A DNA stretch of 49,981 nucleotides from Lachnospiraceae bacterium UBA7179 (GTDB lineage: Bacteria > Bacillota > Clostridia > Lachnospirales > Lachnospiraceae). Position 1 is the stretch's first letter. Every line of letters begins with the position of its first letter. The position numbers and the translations under genes are program-made. Under the pieces are notes generated by a model. It had not been told where the DNA came from. It ran no database searches and worked only from the letters and a program-made list of their open reading frames with translations. The DNA is taken from the NCBI GenBank assembly GCA_002491195.1, contig DKVL01000081.1, forward strand, positions 1-49,981, in the 5' to 3' direction. Below, piece by piece: positions 14,705 through 24,757 of this stretch.

Positions 14705-17008
14705 ATGGCTAAGCTTGTGATCAAATACAGGAAACAGTTTATTTTTATAGGTATTGTTCTATATACGTTCTTGTTTGTCACATGGATCTCATACAGTGAC
14801 AATCCTTTTTTGCAGGATGATAATGGATTGCAGTGGAATCCGGTCATCGAGACAGCGTTTCGTCAGTTTTTTTCTACAGGACATATGCCGCAGTACAATT
14901 TCTACCAGTTAAAGGGATATGATATTTTTCAGGTGGGGTACTATGGATTGTATAATCCGCTGATGTATATTGCCTGTCTGTGCAGTTTGATCTTTCAGAC
15001 CAATCCACTGTGTGCTTATACATACATCAGTTTTGTGATCGGTAACTGTGTGGTGTTCGAACTGGCAAAAAAGAGTAAATGCTCTGAGATTCTGTCTCTG
15101 ATGATCATGCTGCTGTATTCGGCTTCCAGTGTGTTTTTTTATTATGCTTACTGGTATTACGCTATGGAAAATTACTGGATGATACCGCTGCTGTTTCTGT
15201 TGTTTATGGGAGACCACGGCGGAAAAAGCACGTGGTATCAATATGGATTGTGGATGGCATTCAGCGTGTATCTGGGAAATATACAGTTTACTATGTATCA
15301 CTGGATGATCTGTGGAATTGCGATGCTTGTGATATGGACAGTACGCAGGGATGGGTATTGGAAAAAGATTGGAACCAATATAGCAACGGCGCTGGCGTTT
15401 TCGTTGTTTCCGTTGATCGGGGTGATGAAGGCCTCTGCGCGGAGTGAAGTTTACAGTGGCAAAAATGCAGATTTTATGGCGTATCCGGTCAAGTTTATGC
15501 AGTATCTGGATGAGTCCGTATTTGGATTTCGGGGAATCAATTTACTGCTCTTATGCGCCTTTTTCGTAGGAGTGTATGAGCTGCTGTGCCATATCAAAAA
15601 GAACAAGGAGATCAGTTATCAGGTAAGTATATTGTTCGCTGCTATGGTTGTCTCTGTATTTTTTGCTCTGTTTATGGGGGGACAGGATTATCTGCTGGCA
15701 AAAATCCTGTACAAGATTCCGGGATTGTCAAGCAGCAGGTATCTGATGAAAATTATGCTGGTTTTGCCTGGGTGTATGCTTCCGTTGTCAATAGATGCGT
15801 TTCGGCATGTGTTTCAAACGAATAAACAAAACAACATGCTGCGGATCGTGGCAGGTCAGCTGTTGGTCATGGTTTGCTTTGTCATTGGGGGAAAGCAGTC
15901 CCAAATAGCATATGAACAGCCTTTTTCTGGTGAATTTGGGGGAGAGGCGGCATTGGACATTGGCAGGAATATTCAGCGCATCTATGATATGGATTATTTA
16001 GACCTTAGTAACTATCGTGTTGTCAGCCTGATCAGTGGACAAAACGAGAATGATTATGATGCGTATTATACGGAAACACATAATGTAGAAAGCTTGCTGC
16101 CAGGGAATTTAGGAACAAAACTATCTGTGTTTTCTCTAGGCGGGTATGACAATACATTTCACAGTGATAGTTTGAAATCAGTGGTTGGCTTATATAGGGA
16201 AGACGCTGAGAGATGGTCGTCATGGATGGAATCAGAGATGTTCAGCGTCCGCAATACCATCAGCCTGAAAACGTTGATGCGAAATATATACAGGCAGGGA
16301 GATTATAATGCTGAGGTATGGAATGCGGTCAGGGAACGTTATCCAGATTATGAACTGTTAAAAACGGAATATCAATATGATGAGTTTGGCATATGCAGAG
16401 GTGTGATCTTATTCATGAAGAGAGATGGAGCAGTACAGCTGATGGCAGTGAGTCTGGACGAGCTTGGCCTTATTCATAAATCTACAGAGGTTTTTGACAT
16501 ACTGGCGCAAAATGGTGTGAAATATGTACTGTATGATGCGGCAATGCAGCAGTCTGCGGAGGCACTGATCAGAGAGTGTGAAAGTTTGGGGATTCCCTGT
16601 TCTATGGGACCGCTTGTCGAAAATTGCAACTACATTGAATTTTATAATACAATGCCGATTCTTACGAATCAGAAGTCAGAATGTATTTCCTTTTCGTCAG
16701 GTATGGATTGGATTCAGGTGAATGTGTCAGAGCATGACCAGACTTATTATATGACCCTGACTTACGATGCCAATCTGAAGGCAAAGTTTTATTCAGAGGA
16801 TGGTCAGACGCTCAAGAATGTCAAATTGAGTGAAGATAATAAAGGAAATTTGGTGATTGATCTGGGAGATCATGCGAGAGGTACATTAAAGATACAATAT
16901 AAAAATCCAGTCAATACCTGCACAATAGCAGCTATGGTGACATTGCTTTTTATAATAGTACTGGCAGTGTGTTTCAACTGTAGGAGACAATATAATGAAA
17001 AGGATTGA
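14705..17008 (+). CDS. Large multi-pass membrane protein, YfhO/GT-C-like
   Basis: A 767-residue protein with about 12 membrane segments up to residue 400, then an outside domain of about 330 residues, then one more membrane segment (IAAMVTLLFIIVLAVCF) and a basic tail. The first outside loop holds FLQDDNGLQWNPVIE, which resembles the acidic D...Q..P motif of YfhO-type GT-C proteins. That family is linked to glycosylation of lipoteichoic acid or other envelope polymers. The start ATG lacks a strong ribosome site but follows GGAGATGACTT. It overlaps the next gene by 14 bp, so translation is probably coupled. Confidence 0.7.
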   Translation: MAKLVIKYRKQFIFIGIVLYTFLFVTWISYSDNPFLQDDNGLQWNPVIETAFRQFFSTGHMPQYNFYQLKGYDIFQVGYYGLYNPLMYIACLCSLIFQTNPLCAYTYISFVIGNCVVFELAKKSKCSEILSLMIMLLYSASSVFFYYAYWYYAMENYWMIPLLFLLFMGDHGGKSTWYQYGLWMAFSVYLGNIQFTMYHWMICGIAMLVIWTVRRDGYWKKIGTNIATALAFSLFPLIGVMKASARSEVYSGKNADFMAYPVKFMQYLDESVFGFRGINLLLLCAFFVGVYELLCHIKKNKEISYQVSILFAAMVVSVFFALFMGGQDYLLAKILYKIPGLSSSRYLMKIMLVLPGCMLPLSIDAFRHVFQTNKQNNMLRIVAGQLLVMVCFVIGGKQSQIAYEQPFSGEFGGEAALDIGRNIQRIYDMDYLDLSNYRVVSLISGQNENDYDAYYTETHNVESLLPGNLGTKLSVFSLGGYDNTFHSDSLKSVVGLYREDAERWSSWMESEMFSVRNTISLKTLMRNIYRQGDYNAEVWNAVRERYPDYELLKTEYQYDEFGICRGVILFMKRDGAVQLMAVSLDELGLIHKSTEVFDILAQNGVKYVLYDAAMQQSAEALIRECESLGIPCSMGPLVENCNYIEFYNTMPILTNQKSECISFSSGMDWIQVNVSEHDQTYYMTLTYDANLKAKFYSEDGQTLKNVKLSEDNKGNLVIDLGDHARGTLKIQYKNPVNTCTIAAMVTLLFIIVLAVCFNCRRQYNEKD

Positions 17009-19244
17009 GCAATGCAGCGTTTGTGACGTTTTGTATTTTTTGATGATCATTGCCGTGCTGTTATGTGGGGACTACAGAAAAGTCACAAGTAACTATGAAG
17101 AAAAAACAGGTATTGACAGCTGGGTACAGGTTCATGACCAGGAGATGGCAGAACAGCAAATCAACATGATTCAATATGCCTATAGGGTGACAGAACAAAA
17201 AATAAGTATATTTTGCAGGGCAGAAAATACTGTGGGAGATGACTGGATTGAAATAAGTCTGCTTCAGGAATCCGGGCAGCACAAAATTGAATGTGGATTC
17301 GAAAAAATAGAAAATGGTGTGCAGCAAATAGATATAAAGCTGCCGGCTGGTTTGGATCCAGGGAAATATGTGATTCGTATCACGCCGCATATCAATGCTT
17401 CCACCAGGCTCGAGATTGGAATGTCACAGGATCAGTTCAATTTGGCACATGCGATTGTAAGTGGAACAGAAGAACACAGGCACTTGGCATTGTCGGTATC
17501 CTATGAAGTGTTTGAACTTGATAAGCAAACAATGTTATATCGCGCTATTGCGATCATTCTTTTGGTCAGTATGACCTTGACTGCTATTGTATGTCTTTGT
17601 CAGGGCAGGAAAAAATATGATGTTTTTATCTGTTCGTTTGTAATTACGTTTCTCTATATTATATTGTCTTATTTTGAGTTGCTTTTGGATGCCTCTCCTT
17701 TTATCGAAGATGGATTGTTATTTGGAGAGTCTGCACGGTATGAAAGCTTTTGGACACAATGCTTCATAAGAGACGAGGGATATTTGTGTATTTTGCAGCA
17801 TTTGTGCGCGTGGTTTTTCGTGAGAATTCTTTCGTTAGGATATCATGCATATTTGTGCATGAATGTGATTGCAGTATTGTTTATTAGTTTGATGAATTCT
17901 TTGATTAACCTGCCGGTATTCGACAAAGTGGCAGACAGAAAAATACGATTTTTTGTTAGTATCTGTACGCCTGTTTTATTTGCGAGACAGTATGAATCAT
18001 ATGCATTTATTAACTGTGTTTATTGGGGGATTATCCTGATTCTATTGCTGCTGTTTATTGATTTGGACACCTTAAGGTTTGATTTATATATTGGATTGAT
18101 GATTGCAGTGGTGTTGATCTGCCTTAGTAAAGGCGTTTATGCGATTTTGTTTCCAGTTTCTTTGCTGTATTTGTTTATGATGGTAATTACTGGAAAGTGC
18201 AGCAAAAAGAAAGTTTGTTTTTGGTCTGGTATTGGTTTGGCAGCATTGGGACAGATTTTCTGCTACATGGTGGCAGGTTCTGGAGCAGTGAGTAGTTCTG
18301 GGATTTCACTGCAGAGGATATTACAGTTGTTTATGCAAACTGGAAGGTTGATTCTTGGAATAACACCAATGCTCACGTCATTTGGCAGTGAAATTTTCCT
18401 GGTGGTTTTGGGAATTCTGGTATGTGTTTATGGACTGATCGAGTTTGTGAAAGCAATTACAACAAAAGAAACGAGACATATATTGTTGACAGTACTGATA
18501 GCATTAGGCATTTGTAATAGCTTTATGGTTGGAATAAATGCCTATTATGACAAAAAGGAAATTGCGTTGTGGTACGCAAGGCAGGAATTCATTTCTATTA
18601 CAGCGTATCTCTTTGTAATCATGATTCTTGTGGATCATATGAAAAAATACAGGAATATGGTTCATTATGGCATATTGATTCTTGTGGGGATGCTATGTCT
18701 TAGAGTATCGATGAAAGGTTATACGGATCAGATCACAACACCGGATACAGCTGATTTTTCCGTGGCTAAGATGGATACGATGGATTGGGATTTATATGGT
18801 ACCTACTGGGATAGTGAAAACTATTTTATTAAGATAATGCCTGCTTATTTTGCACTTAAGAAAAATGTTTCTGTGGATTACTATTCGGCAGGAATTGATT
18901 ATTGGTTTTTGGGGGTAAGGGATGAAAATTACGGGAAAGATTCCATGCCATGTACAGAGATACCCAAACAAAATATAAGCAGGGTCAATGTAATAGATGG
19001 TACCGAACTTTGGGGCATTTATTTTCTGAAAAATGGAATCAGTTACCAGTATGAAGCGCAGGTGTATGACGATTCTGGAAACTTGTTGGCCTTTGCATCG
19101 CAGCCAGACAGCTGCAATGCAAAGGGATGTATCATCAAGTTTGCAAAGCCAGTCCAAAATGCAGCGTACATTATATTCCATGATGCGATTGCCGACAGGG
19201 AGATCAGTATTTTGCCCGAGTATGCAGTCGTGTATATGGAATGA
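16995..19244 (+). CDS. Large multi-pass membrane protein with N-terminal ectodomain, envelope glycan region
   Basis: A 749-residue protein. One membrane segment near residues 12-24 is followed by an outside beta-rich domain to about residue 180. Then come about 11 membrane segments (180-570) and a C-terminal outside domain that includes YYSAGIDYWFLGVRDENYG. The overall plan matches its upstream neighbour with the domains rearranged, and a GT-C-like role in envelope polymer assembly is inferred from context only. No diagnostic catalytic motif is recognised; EDGLLFGESARYESF in the first large loop is the best acidic candidate. Codon use is more AT-rich than in the operon downstream. Confidence 0.6.
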   Translation: MKRIEQCSVCDVLYFLMIIAVLLCGDYRKVTSNYEEKTGIDSWVQVHDQEMAEQQINMIQYAYRVTEQKISIFCRAENTVGDDWIEISLLQESGQHKIECGFEKIENGVQQIDIKLPAGLDPGKYVIRITPHINASTRLEIGMSQDQFNLAHAIVSGTEEHRHLALSVSYEVFELDKQTMLYRAIAIILLVSMTLTAIVCLCQGRKKYDVFICSFVITFLYIILSYFELLLDASPFIEDGLLFGESARYESFWTQCFIRDEGYLCILQHLCAWFFVRILSLGYHAYLCMNVIAVLFISLMNSLINLPVFDKVADRKIRFFVSICTPVLFARQYESYAFINCVYWGIILILLLLFIDLDTLRFDLYIGLMIAVVLICLSKGVYAILFPVSLLYLFMMVITGKCSKKKVCFWSGIGLAALGQIFCYMVAGSGAVSSSGISLQRILQLFMQTGRLILGITPMLTSFGSEIFLVVLGILVCVYGLIEFVKAITTKETRHILLTVLIALGICNSFMVGINAYYDKKEIALWYARQEFISITAYLFVIMILVDHMKKYRNMVHYGILILVGMLCLRVSMKGYTDQITTPDTADFSVAKMDTMDWDLYGTYWDSENYFIKIMPAYFALKKNVSVDYYSAGIDYWFLGVRDENYGKDSMPCTEIPKQNISRVNVIDGTELWGIYFLKNGISYQYEAQVYDDSGNLLAFASQPDSCNAKGCIIKFAKPVQNAAYIIFHDAIADREISILPEYAVVYME

Positions 19245-19294
19245 CATTTTTATGACATCCATGTCATTTTATACGAGTGGGAGGCGTCACGATC

Positions 19295-20296
19295 ATGAAA
19301 GGTTTCATCGAGATATCAAGATACGCAGGGATGCGTGAGGACCTGGTACAGGCGGGAGGTGGTAATTCCTCGTACAAGGAATCAGAGGAGAAAATGTACA
19401 TCAAGGCATCCGGTTTCCGCCTGGCGGACGTGTCTGCGACACAGGGATATGCGGTCGTCAATCCGGCTGTCATCAGAGATTTCTTCCTGTCAGGCAAGGT
19501 GACAGACCAGATCACAGAGCAGGAGGGAAGAGCGCTGTTGGACAGGGCGTTTGTGGAGGGTGCGCGTCCTTCCATCGAGACGTTTCTGCATGCGGTGTCG
19601 GGCAGATATACGCTGCACACGCACCCTGTTGTGGTCAATGCGCTTGCCTGCAGGGAGGAGGGCATGCAGATCTTAAAGAGTTTGTTTCCCGATGCAATGA
19701 TGGTGCCTTATGCGACGCCGGGGATAGCGCTTGCAAGGGCGTATTTCAGGGAGTATCAGGGAAGCCCGGATATCGTATTTTTGCAGAATCATGGGCTGGT
19801 AGTCAGCGCAGATACAGCACATGAAGTGATCGACCGGACGGAGGCTGTGCTAAACAGACTTGAGGATTATCTGTCTGTTGCAGACAGGAGCTGTCATGCT
19901 GTGACACGGTTGTGGAGATTGTTTCCAGAGCAGATCGTATGGCAGGTTACGGATGAGCATGTCCTGCGCACATACCGCAGGCAGGGATTGTGGAATACGG
20001 CATTCTGTCCGGACTGCGTGGTGTTTCTCGGAAAGCAGATCATGCAGTTTGCGGAGGGAATGGATATAGAAACATATATTCAAGAGAGCGGAAAGCCTGT
20101 CGTTCTGGAGTATGACGGTTATCTGTATATCCTGGCGGAGAGTGTGGACAAGGCGCTTATGATTCAGAGTGTCTTAAGCTTCAGCGCGCAGGTTATGGAG
20201 CTGAACAACGGGCAGCGATGCAATGTCCTTTCAGAAACTGAGCAGGACTTTTTGTTGGACTGGGACGCAGAGCGGTACAGGCAAAAGATGAGATGA
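19295..20296 (+). CDS. Class II aldolase/adducin-family protein
   Basis: A 333-residue protein. The N-terminal 230 residues form a class II aldolase domain: GGGNSSYK phosphate-binding loop, SIETFLH with Glu95, LHTHP with zinc ligands His108 and His110, and LQNHGLVV with His166. All four metal or catalytic residues of the L-fuculose-phosphate aldolase/ribulose-phosphate epimerase fold are kept. The last 100 residues are extra. In this family the enzyme makes, cleaves or epimerises sugar phosphates; its substrate is unknown. The start at 19295 is chosen because GGGAGG lies 10 bp upstream. It heads a tightly packed operon, so it probably makes the sugar or polyol phosphate that the next two genes activate. 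Confidence 0.8.
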   Translation: MKGFIEISRYAGMREDLVQAGGGNSSYKESEEKMYIKASGFRLADVSATQGYAVVNPAVIRDFFLSGKVTDQITEQEGRALLDRAFVEGARPSIETFLHAVSGRYTLHTHPVVVNALACREEGMQILKSLFPDAMMVPYATPGIALARAYFREYQGSPDIVFLQNHGLVVSADTAHEVIDRTEAVLNRLEDYLSVADRSCHAVTRLWRLFPEQIVWQVTDEHVLRTYRRQGLWNTAFCPDCVVFLGKQIMQFAEGMDIETYIQESGKPVVLEYDGYLYILAESVDKALMIQSVLSFSAQVMELNNGQRCNVLSETEQDFLLDWDAERYRQKMR

Positions 20297-20309
20297 GGAG
20301 GGGGATTCG

Positions 20310-21116
20310 ATGCAGATTATTATTCCAATGACAGGGTACGGATCACGGTTTGTGGCAGCAGGTTATCAGGAGTTAAAGCCATTCATCCGCGTGATGGGAA
20401 AGCCGATCATACAGTGGATCGTTGAGGGCATTTTTCCGAAGGAAGAAAAGATCCTCTTTGTGTGCAGGAAAGAGCATCTGGATACCAATGTGCACATGAG
20501 GGATGCGCTGCTTGGCATCTGTCCCACTGCAGCCATCTATGCCGTGGATCCGTGGGTCAAGAAAGGGCCGGTCTATGATGTGCTGCGGGCGGAGGAATGG
20601 ATCGATGACGAGGAGCCGGCGATCATCAATTATTGTGATTTTTATATGCAGTGGGACTGGGAGCGGTTTCAGGCGGAGGTTGTGCAGAGGGGGTGTGACG
20701 GCTGTATTCCGTGCTATACAGGCTTTCACCCGCATCTGCTGCCGGATCGGAATGTGTATGCTTCCTGTCTAACCGACGCGGATGACAATTTGATAGAAAT
20801 CCGTGAGAAATATAGTTTTGAGGCGGATAAGACCAAGGCAAAGCACTCGCCGGGAACGTATTATTTCCGGACGGGGAGTCTGTTGAAAAAATACTGCCAG
20901 GCGCTGGTGGATGCGCAGTGTACATTAAACGGGGAATACTATGCGAGTCTTCCCTACAATGCCATGGTCAGGGACGGGTTGAAAGTGTGGGTCCCGACGA
21001 ATGTATCATACTTCTGCCAGTGGGGCACACCGGAGGACATGCAGGAATTTGAGTACTGGACGGGGTTGATTATGGAAGGAAGTTTCAATAAGAAAAGGAG
21101 TGGAGAGACGAGATGA
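20310..21116 (+). CDS. Sugar-phosphate nucleotidyltransferase-like protein (first of pair)
   Basis: A 268-residue single-domain protein. The N-terminus IIIPMTGYGSRF...KPFI is the GxGxRF...KP nucleotide-binding signature of sugar-phosphate nucleotidyltransferases. INYCDFYMQWDW supplies the metal-binding Asp region (YCDF, in place of the usual DxD), and WGTPEDMQEFEYW near the end is typical of RmlA/GalU-like folds. It would join NTP and a sugar or polyol phosphate to form an activated donor. AGGAGGGGG precedes the ATG, 13 bp after the aldolase. It overlaps the second nucleotidyltransferase by 4 bp (ATGA). Confidence 0.82.
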   Translation: MQIIIPMTGYGSRFVAAGYQELKPFIRVMGKPIIQWIVEGIFPKEEKILFVCRKEHLDTNVHMRDALLGICPTAAIYAVDPWVKKGPVYDVLRAEEWIDDEEPAIINYCDFYMQWDWERFQAEVVQRGCDGCIPCYTGFHPHLLPDRNVYASCLTDADDNLIEIREKYSFEADKTKAKHSPGTYYFRTGSLLKKYCQALVDAQCTLNGEYYASLPYNAMVRDGLKVWVPTNVSYFCQWGTPEDMQEFEYWTGLIMEGSFNKKRSGETR

Positions 21117-21925
21117 GAATTGTAATACCGATGGCTGGTGCGGGAAGCCGTTTTACACAAAAGGGTTACAAAGTCCATAAACCTGCCATTCCGACATATG
21201 ACAGACACACAGGACAACTGCTTCCTATGGTGGTCTGCGCGGTGAGGGATTTGCCCGGTGTGGAGCATGGCGGGGAGAATGTCATCTTTATAGACAGGGA
21301 ATTTCATAAAGCCAGCGGTGTGGAGGAAGAGATCAGATCCTATTTTCCCAGGGCGCAGTTTATCACAGTAAAGGAGCTGACACAGGGACAGGCGTGCACC
21401 TGCCTGCTTGCGCAGAAACTTTGGGATCCTGAGGAAAGTCTTTTGATCGCGGCGTGTGACAATGGAATGGATCTGGACAGGGAAAAGTTTGCGCATATGA
21501 CTTCCGCAGGCGATGCGGACGAACTTGTCTTTACCTACAGACACAATGAGGCAGTGCTGAGAAATCCCGCATCATACGGCTGGATGCAGGTGAATGGCAA
21601 TCATGTGATAACGGGTGTATCGGTCAAAAAGGCGATTTCTGATACGCCGTGCGAGGACCATGCTGTGGCAGCTACGTTCTGGTTTCGCAAAGCGGAAGTG
21701 TTTTGCAGGGCTGCAGAGAAAATGATTGCAGAGAATGACCGCATCAATGATGAGTTTTATGTGGATGAGATCGCAAAACATGTGATGGAGCTGGGCGGAT
21801 GTGCGAAAGTGTTTGAACTGGAGCGCTATATCGGCTGGGGAACACCAGAGGACTATGAGAATTACCAAAATACTTACCAGTACTGGACGGAGTTTCTGAA
21901 CAATGAGGGTATGATAGCGACGTGA
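21113..21925 (+). CDS. Sugar-phosphate nucleotidyltransferase-like protein (second of pair)
   Basis: A 270-residue paralogue of the preceding protein. It has the same loop, IVIPMAGAGSRF...HKPAIP, the metal-site region LIAACDNGMDLD, and IGWGTPEDYENYQ near the end. The two are clearly related but distant, so they likely act on different substrates or form a hetero-oligomer. It overlaps its neighbours on both sides (ATGA upstream, TGATG downstream), a sign of strong translational coupling. Product unknown; CDP-, UDP- or ADP-linked donors are all possible. Confidence 0.82.
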   Translation: MRIVIPMAGAGSRFTQKGYKVHKPAIPTYDRHTGQLLPMVVCAVRDLPGVEHGGENVIFIDREFHKASGVEEEIRSYFPRAQFITVKELTQGQACTCLLAQKLWDPEESLLIAACDNGMDLDREKFAHMTSAGDADELVFTYRHNEAVLRNPASYGWMQVNGNHVITGVSVKKAISDTPCEDHAVAATFWFRKAEVFCRAAEKMIAENDRINDEFYVDEIAKHVMELGGCAKVFELERYIGWGTPEDYENYQNTYQYWTEFLNNEGMIAT

Positions 21926-24039
21926 TGTGTGACAGGGTAGGAAGAATAAGAACAATAAGAATAGAGCGGGATACAAAGTCTTATAGGGGAATCATAGCGG
22001 CGGCTGTTCTGGTGGGGATCGGGTTAAAAATCTGTCTGATGACAATCTTCTCGTCGGACTATCAGACCAGGATGTTCATGCCGTTTGTAAACTGCTTTGT
22101 GGAGCATACATTCAATCCCTATGACTTTTATTATCTGTATGGCCAGCCGCCTTCGTTCCCATATCCGCCGATGATGCTCTGGATCGCGTCAATCGGCGGA
22201 TATCTGATGAAACTGATGAACGTCACAAATGGGTACGCTGCCAATTTCCTGTTCAAGCTGCCGCTGCTGCTTTTTGATCTGATGATGTTTGTGTTTATCA
22301 ACAAGCTGTGCAGGAACAGGATCAAGTATACGCTGGTGTTTTATTTCTACTCTCCGATTATCCTGTATTCGACATACATGCACGGGCAGCTGGATATCAT
22401 TCCGACGGCGTTTCTGGTGGCTGCAATCTATTTCCTCCTGAGTGAGGGAAAGGGATCTCTGCCAGTCTTTATCGTGGGTCTGGTCTGTGCGATCACCTCC
22501 AAACTGCATATTTTGGCGGTTGTACCACTGCTATTTTATTATGTTTATAAAAAGCGGGGGCTGTCCAAACTGCTTGTGAGCATCGCGGGTGTCTGTCTCG
22601 GCGTGGCTGTGATCGTCTGGCCTTTTTGGGGGGAGGGGCTTGTCAGGCTGGTGCTGTTTGCAAAGGAAAATGCGGGGGTGTGCCGCGTCAGTATCGATTA
22701 TGGGGACGTGAAACTCTATCTGGCGATTCTGGCGGTCTGCTTTCTGTATCTGAAAATTTTTCAGCTGAAAACGATCACCAGGGAGTTGTTACTATGTTTT
22801 ACCGGTATTATTTATATGATTTTTCTGGTGTTTGTACCACCGATGCCCGGATGGTTTGTGTGGATCGTGCCGTTTATCATGATCTATTTCTGCGAGGTGG
22901 ACGCCAGCAGATACAGGGCTTTTATGCACTGCTTTCTGTTTTATCTACTGTACAGCGTGTACTTTACCGCGTTTCACAGGACAGGCTATGTGGACTTATA
23001 CTGGGGCAGCACAAGCCTTGAGTTCCTCAAGATTGACAATGTCACAGCCAAGAGCACGTGCTTTACGGTTTTATTGTCTGTTCTGATCATGTTTATCTGT
23101 CTGATGTATCAGTTTGGGATACAGCAGAATGAGATATACCGGCGCAATGGTCTACCTTTTACGCTGGGGATCGCGGGGGACAGCGGGACGGGGAAATCCG
23201 AGCTGCTGGGCAATATCGAGTGTCTGATCGACAGCAGGCAGATTCTCTACATAGAAGGCGACGGGGACCATCGGTGGGAGCGGGGAAGTGACAACTGGGA
23301 TCAATATACGCATCTGGACCCAAGGGCCAATTACCTGTACAGACAGGCGTCGGATATCCGGCGGCTTCGGATGGGAAACTCGGTCAGAAGGGTGGATTAT
23401 GACCACAGCACGGGAACGTTTACGGATCGTCACCGCATACTGCCCAAGCCCTATATCATCATGTGCGGGCTGCATTCTCTGTATCTGCCGCAGATGCGCT
23501 CAGAGCTGGATCTGAAGATCTATCTGGATACGGACGAGAATCTGCGGCGGTACTGGAAGATACAGCGCGATACGGGAAAAAGGGGCTATTCCGATGAGGA
23601 GATCATTGCCCAGATCGAGAAGCGGATTCCTGATGCCATGAAGTACATTTACCCGCAGTCAGCGTATGCGGATCTGGTGATCCACTATTTTGATGACACA
23701 CTCACAGACTGTTTTGACCGTGGACACTCTCTGCTGCTGAGCCTGAAAATTACTGTGAAGTCCTCCTGGAATCTGGATGCTCTGATACAGGAGTTCGAGA
23801 TGGCAGGGTTTCATGTGGAGCATCTGTATGAGGAGGATTTGCGGCATCAGGTACTGATCTTCAAGGGGGAGGAGATACAGCGGTATGCTGTCGATTATGA
23901 GGAGATTTCCAGAAGGAATTTTGACGGTTTCAAGGACATTTTTCCAGGAAAACTGCAGTGGAAGACAGGGATAGACGGGATCGTGCAGCTGCTGATCGTG
24001 TTTGGGATCTGCAGGGAGCTAACGGATTTCAATAAATAG
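21925..24039 (+). CDS. Fusion: GT-C-like membrane glycosyltransferase + phosphoribulokinase/uridine-kinase-like domain
   Basis: A 704-residue protein with two unlike halves. Residues 1-395 hold about 10 membrane segments. Its first loop, with YQTRMFMPFVNCF and NPYDFYYLYGQPP, resembles mannosyltransferase-type GT-C proteins. From about residue 412 a soluble P-loop kinase begins. Walker A is GIAGDSGTGKS (415-425), followed by EGDGDHRW, DYDHSTGTFTD, IIMCGLHSLYLP, KIQRDTGKRGYS and YIYPQSAYADLVI. That order is the phosphoribulokinase/uridine kinase family pattern, and the YDHSTGTF and RDxxxRGY words are closest to phosphoribulokinase. A 60-residue extra domain ends the protein. The kinase part should face the cytoplasm. 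The start at 21925 shares one base with the upstream stop. The fusion is unusual and its substrate unknown. Confidence 0.8.
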   Translation: MCDRVGRIRTIRIERDTKSYRGIIAAAVLVGIGLKICLMTIFSSDYQTRMFMPFVNCFVEHTFNPYDFYYLYGQPPSFPYPPMMLWIASIGGYLMKLMNVTNGYAANFLFKLPLLLFDLMMFVFINKLCRNRIKYTLVFYFYSPIILYSTYMHGQLDIIPTAFLVAAIYFLLSEGKGSLPVFIVGLVCAITSKLHILAVVPLLFYYVYKKRGLSKLLVSIAGVCLGVAVIVWPFWGEGLVRLVLFAKENAGVCRVSIDYGDVKLYLAILAVCFLYLKIFQLKTITRELLLCFTGIIYMIFLVFVPPMPGWFVWIVPFIMIYFCEVDASRYRAFMHCFLFYLLYSVYFTAFHRTGYVDLYWGSTSLEFLKIDNVTAKSTCFTVLLSVLIMFICLMYQFGIQQNEIYRRNGLPFTLGIAGDSGTGKSELLGNIECLIDSRQILYIEGDGDHRWERGSDNWDQYTHLDPRANYLYRQASDIRRLRMGNSVRRVDYDHSTGTFTDRHRILPKPYIIMCGLHSLYLPQMRSELDLKIYLDTDENLRRYWKIQRDTGKRGYSDEEIIAQIEKRIPDAMKYIYPQSAYADLVIHYFDDTLTDCFDRGHSLLLSLKITVKSSWNLDALIQEFEMAGFHVEHLYEEDLRHQVLIFKGEEIQRYAVDYEEISRRNFDGFKDIFPGKLQWKTGIDGIVQLLIVFGICRELTDFNK

Positions 24040-24082
24040 TTTTTATTGTATAGTCTTCAGTTAAGAGGAAAGGAAGATCGCA

Positions 24083-24757
24083 TTGTACAGAGGCATGATA
24101 TTTGATTTGGATGATACGCTGTATGATTACGCGGAATGTGACCGGGCTGCGTCAGTGCGGCTGGAAAACTTTTGCTGTGAAAAGTTTGGCATCGGGAAGG
24201 ACGTGTTCCGGGCGCTCTATGAAAAAGCCAAAGAAAGCGTAAAGGCGCGCGTGGGAATGACAGCAGCGTCACACAACAGAATCCTCTATATGCAGGCTTT
24301 GCTGGAGGAGCTCGATGGAAAGCCGCTGGAAATGACCCTGGATCTGTATAACATTTACTGGGATGCCATGCTGGACCGCATGCGGCTATTTCCGTATGTG
24401 CTTCCTTATTTTCAATATCTGCGGCGCAACGGGATCCGGATTGGTATTTTGACGGATCTGACGGCGTATATCCAGCATCGCAAACTTCGTGTCCTGGGAA
24501 TTGCGGGTTACATAGACGAACTTGTCACAAGCGAGGAAGCCGGTGCGGAAAAGCCCTCGGCTAAAATGTTTGAATTGATGCTTGGAAAGCTTGCGCTGGG
24601 ACCAGAGGAGGTCTGTATGATCGGGGACAGCGGTGAGAAGGACATTGACGGTGCCCAAAAAAGTGGGATTCACGGTGTGCTGCTGACACAGGAAATGCGC
24701 ATGGATACGGAGTGCAGGATCCTTAGAAAGCTGATGGCGGAGGAATGTGACGGATGA
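24083..24757 (+). CDS. HAD-superfamily phosphatase
   Basis: A 224-residue protein of HAD subfamily I. Motif I is FDLDDTLYD (nucleophile Asp8, acid Asp10), motif II GILTDLT, motif III Lys in AEKPSAKMF, and motif IV MIGDSGEKDIDGA. The cap domain lies at about residues 15-95. It removes phosphate from small phosphorylated metabolites, here plausibly an intermediate of the sugar made by this operon. The TTG start at 24083 is chosen because AAAGGAAG lies 6 bp upstream and it leaves the usual four residues before motif I; ATG 24095 would leave almost none. It overlaps the GtrA gene by 4 bp. Confidence 0.85.
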   Translation: MYRGMIFDLDDTLYDYAECDRAASVRLENFCCEKFGIGKDVFRALYEKAKESVKARVGMTAASHNRILYMQALLEELDGKPLEMTLDLYNIYWDAMLDRMRLFPYVLPYFQYLRRNGIRIGILTDLTAYIQHRKLRVLGIAGYIDELVTSEEAGAEKPSAKMFELMLGKLALGPEEVCMIGDSGEKDIDGAQKSGIHGVLLTQEMRMDTECRILRKLMAEECDG

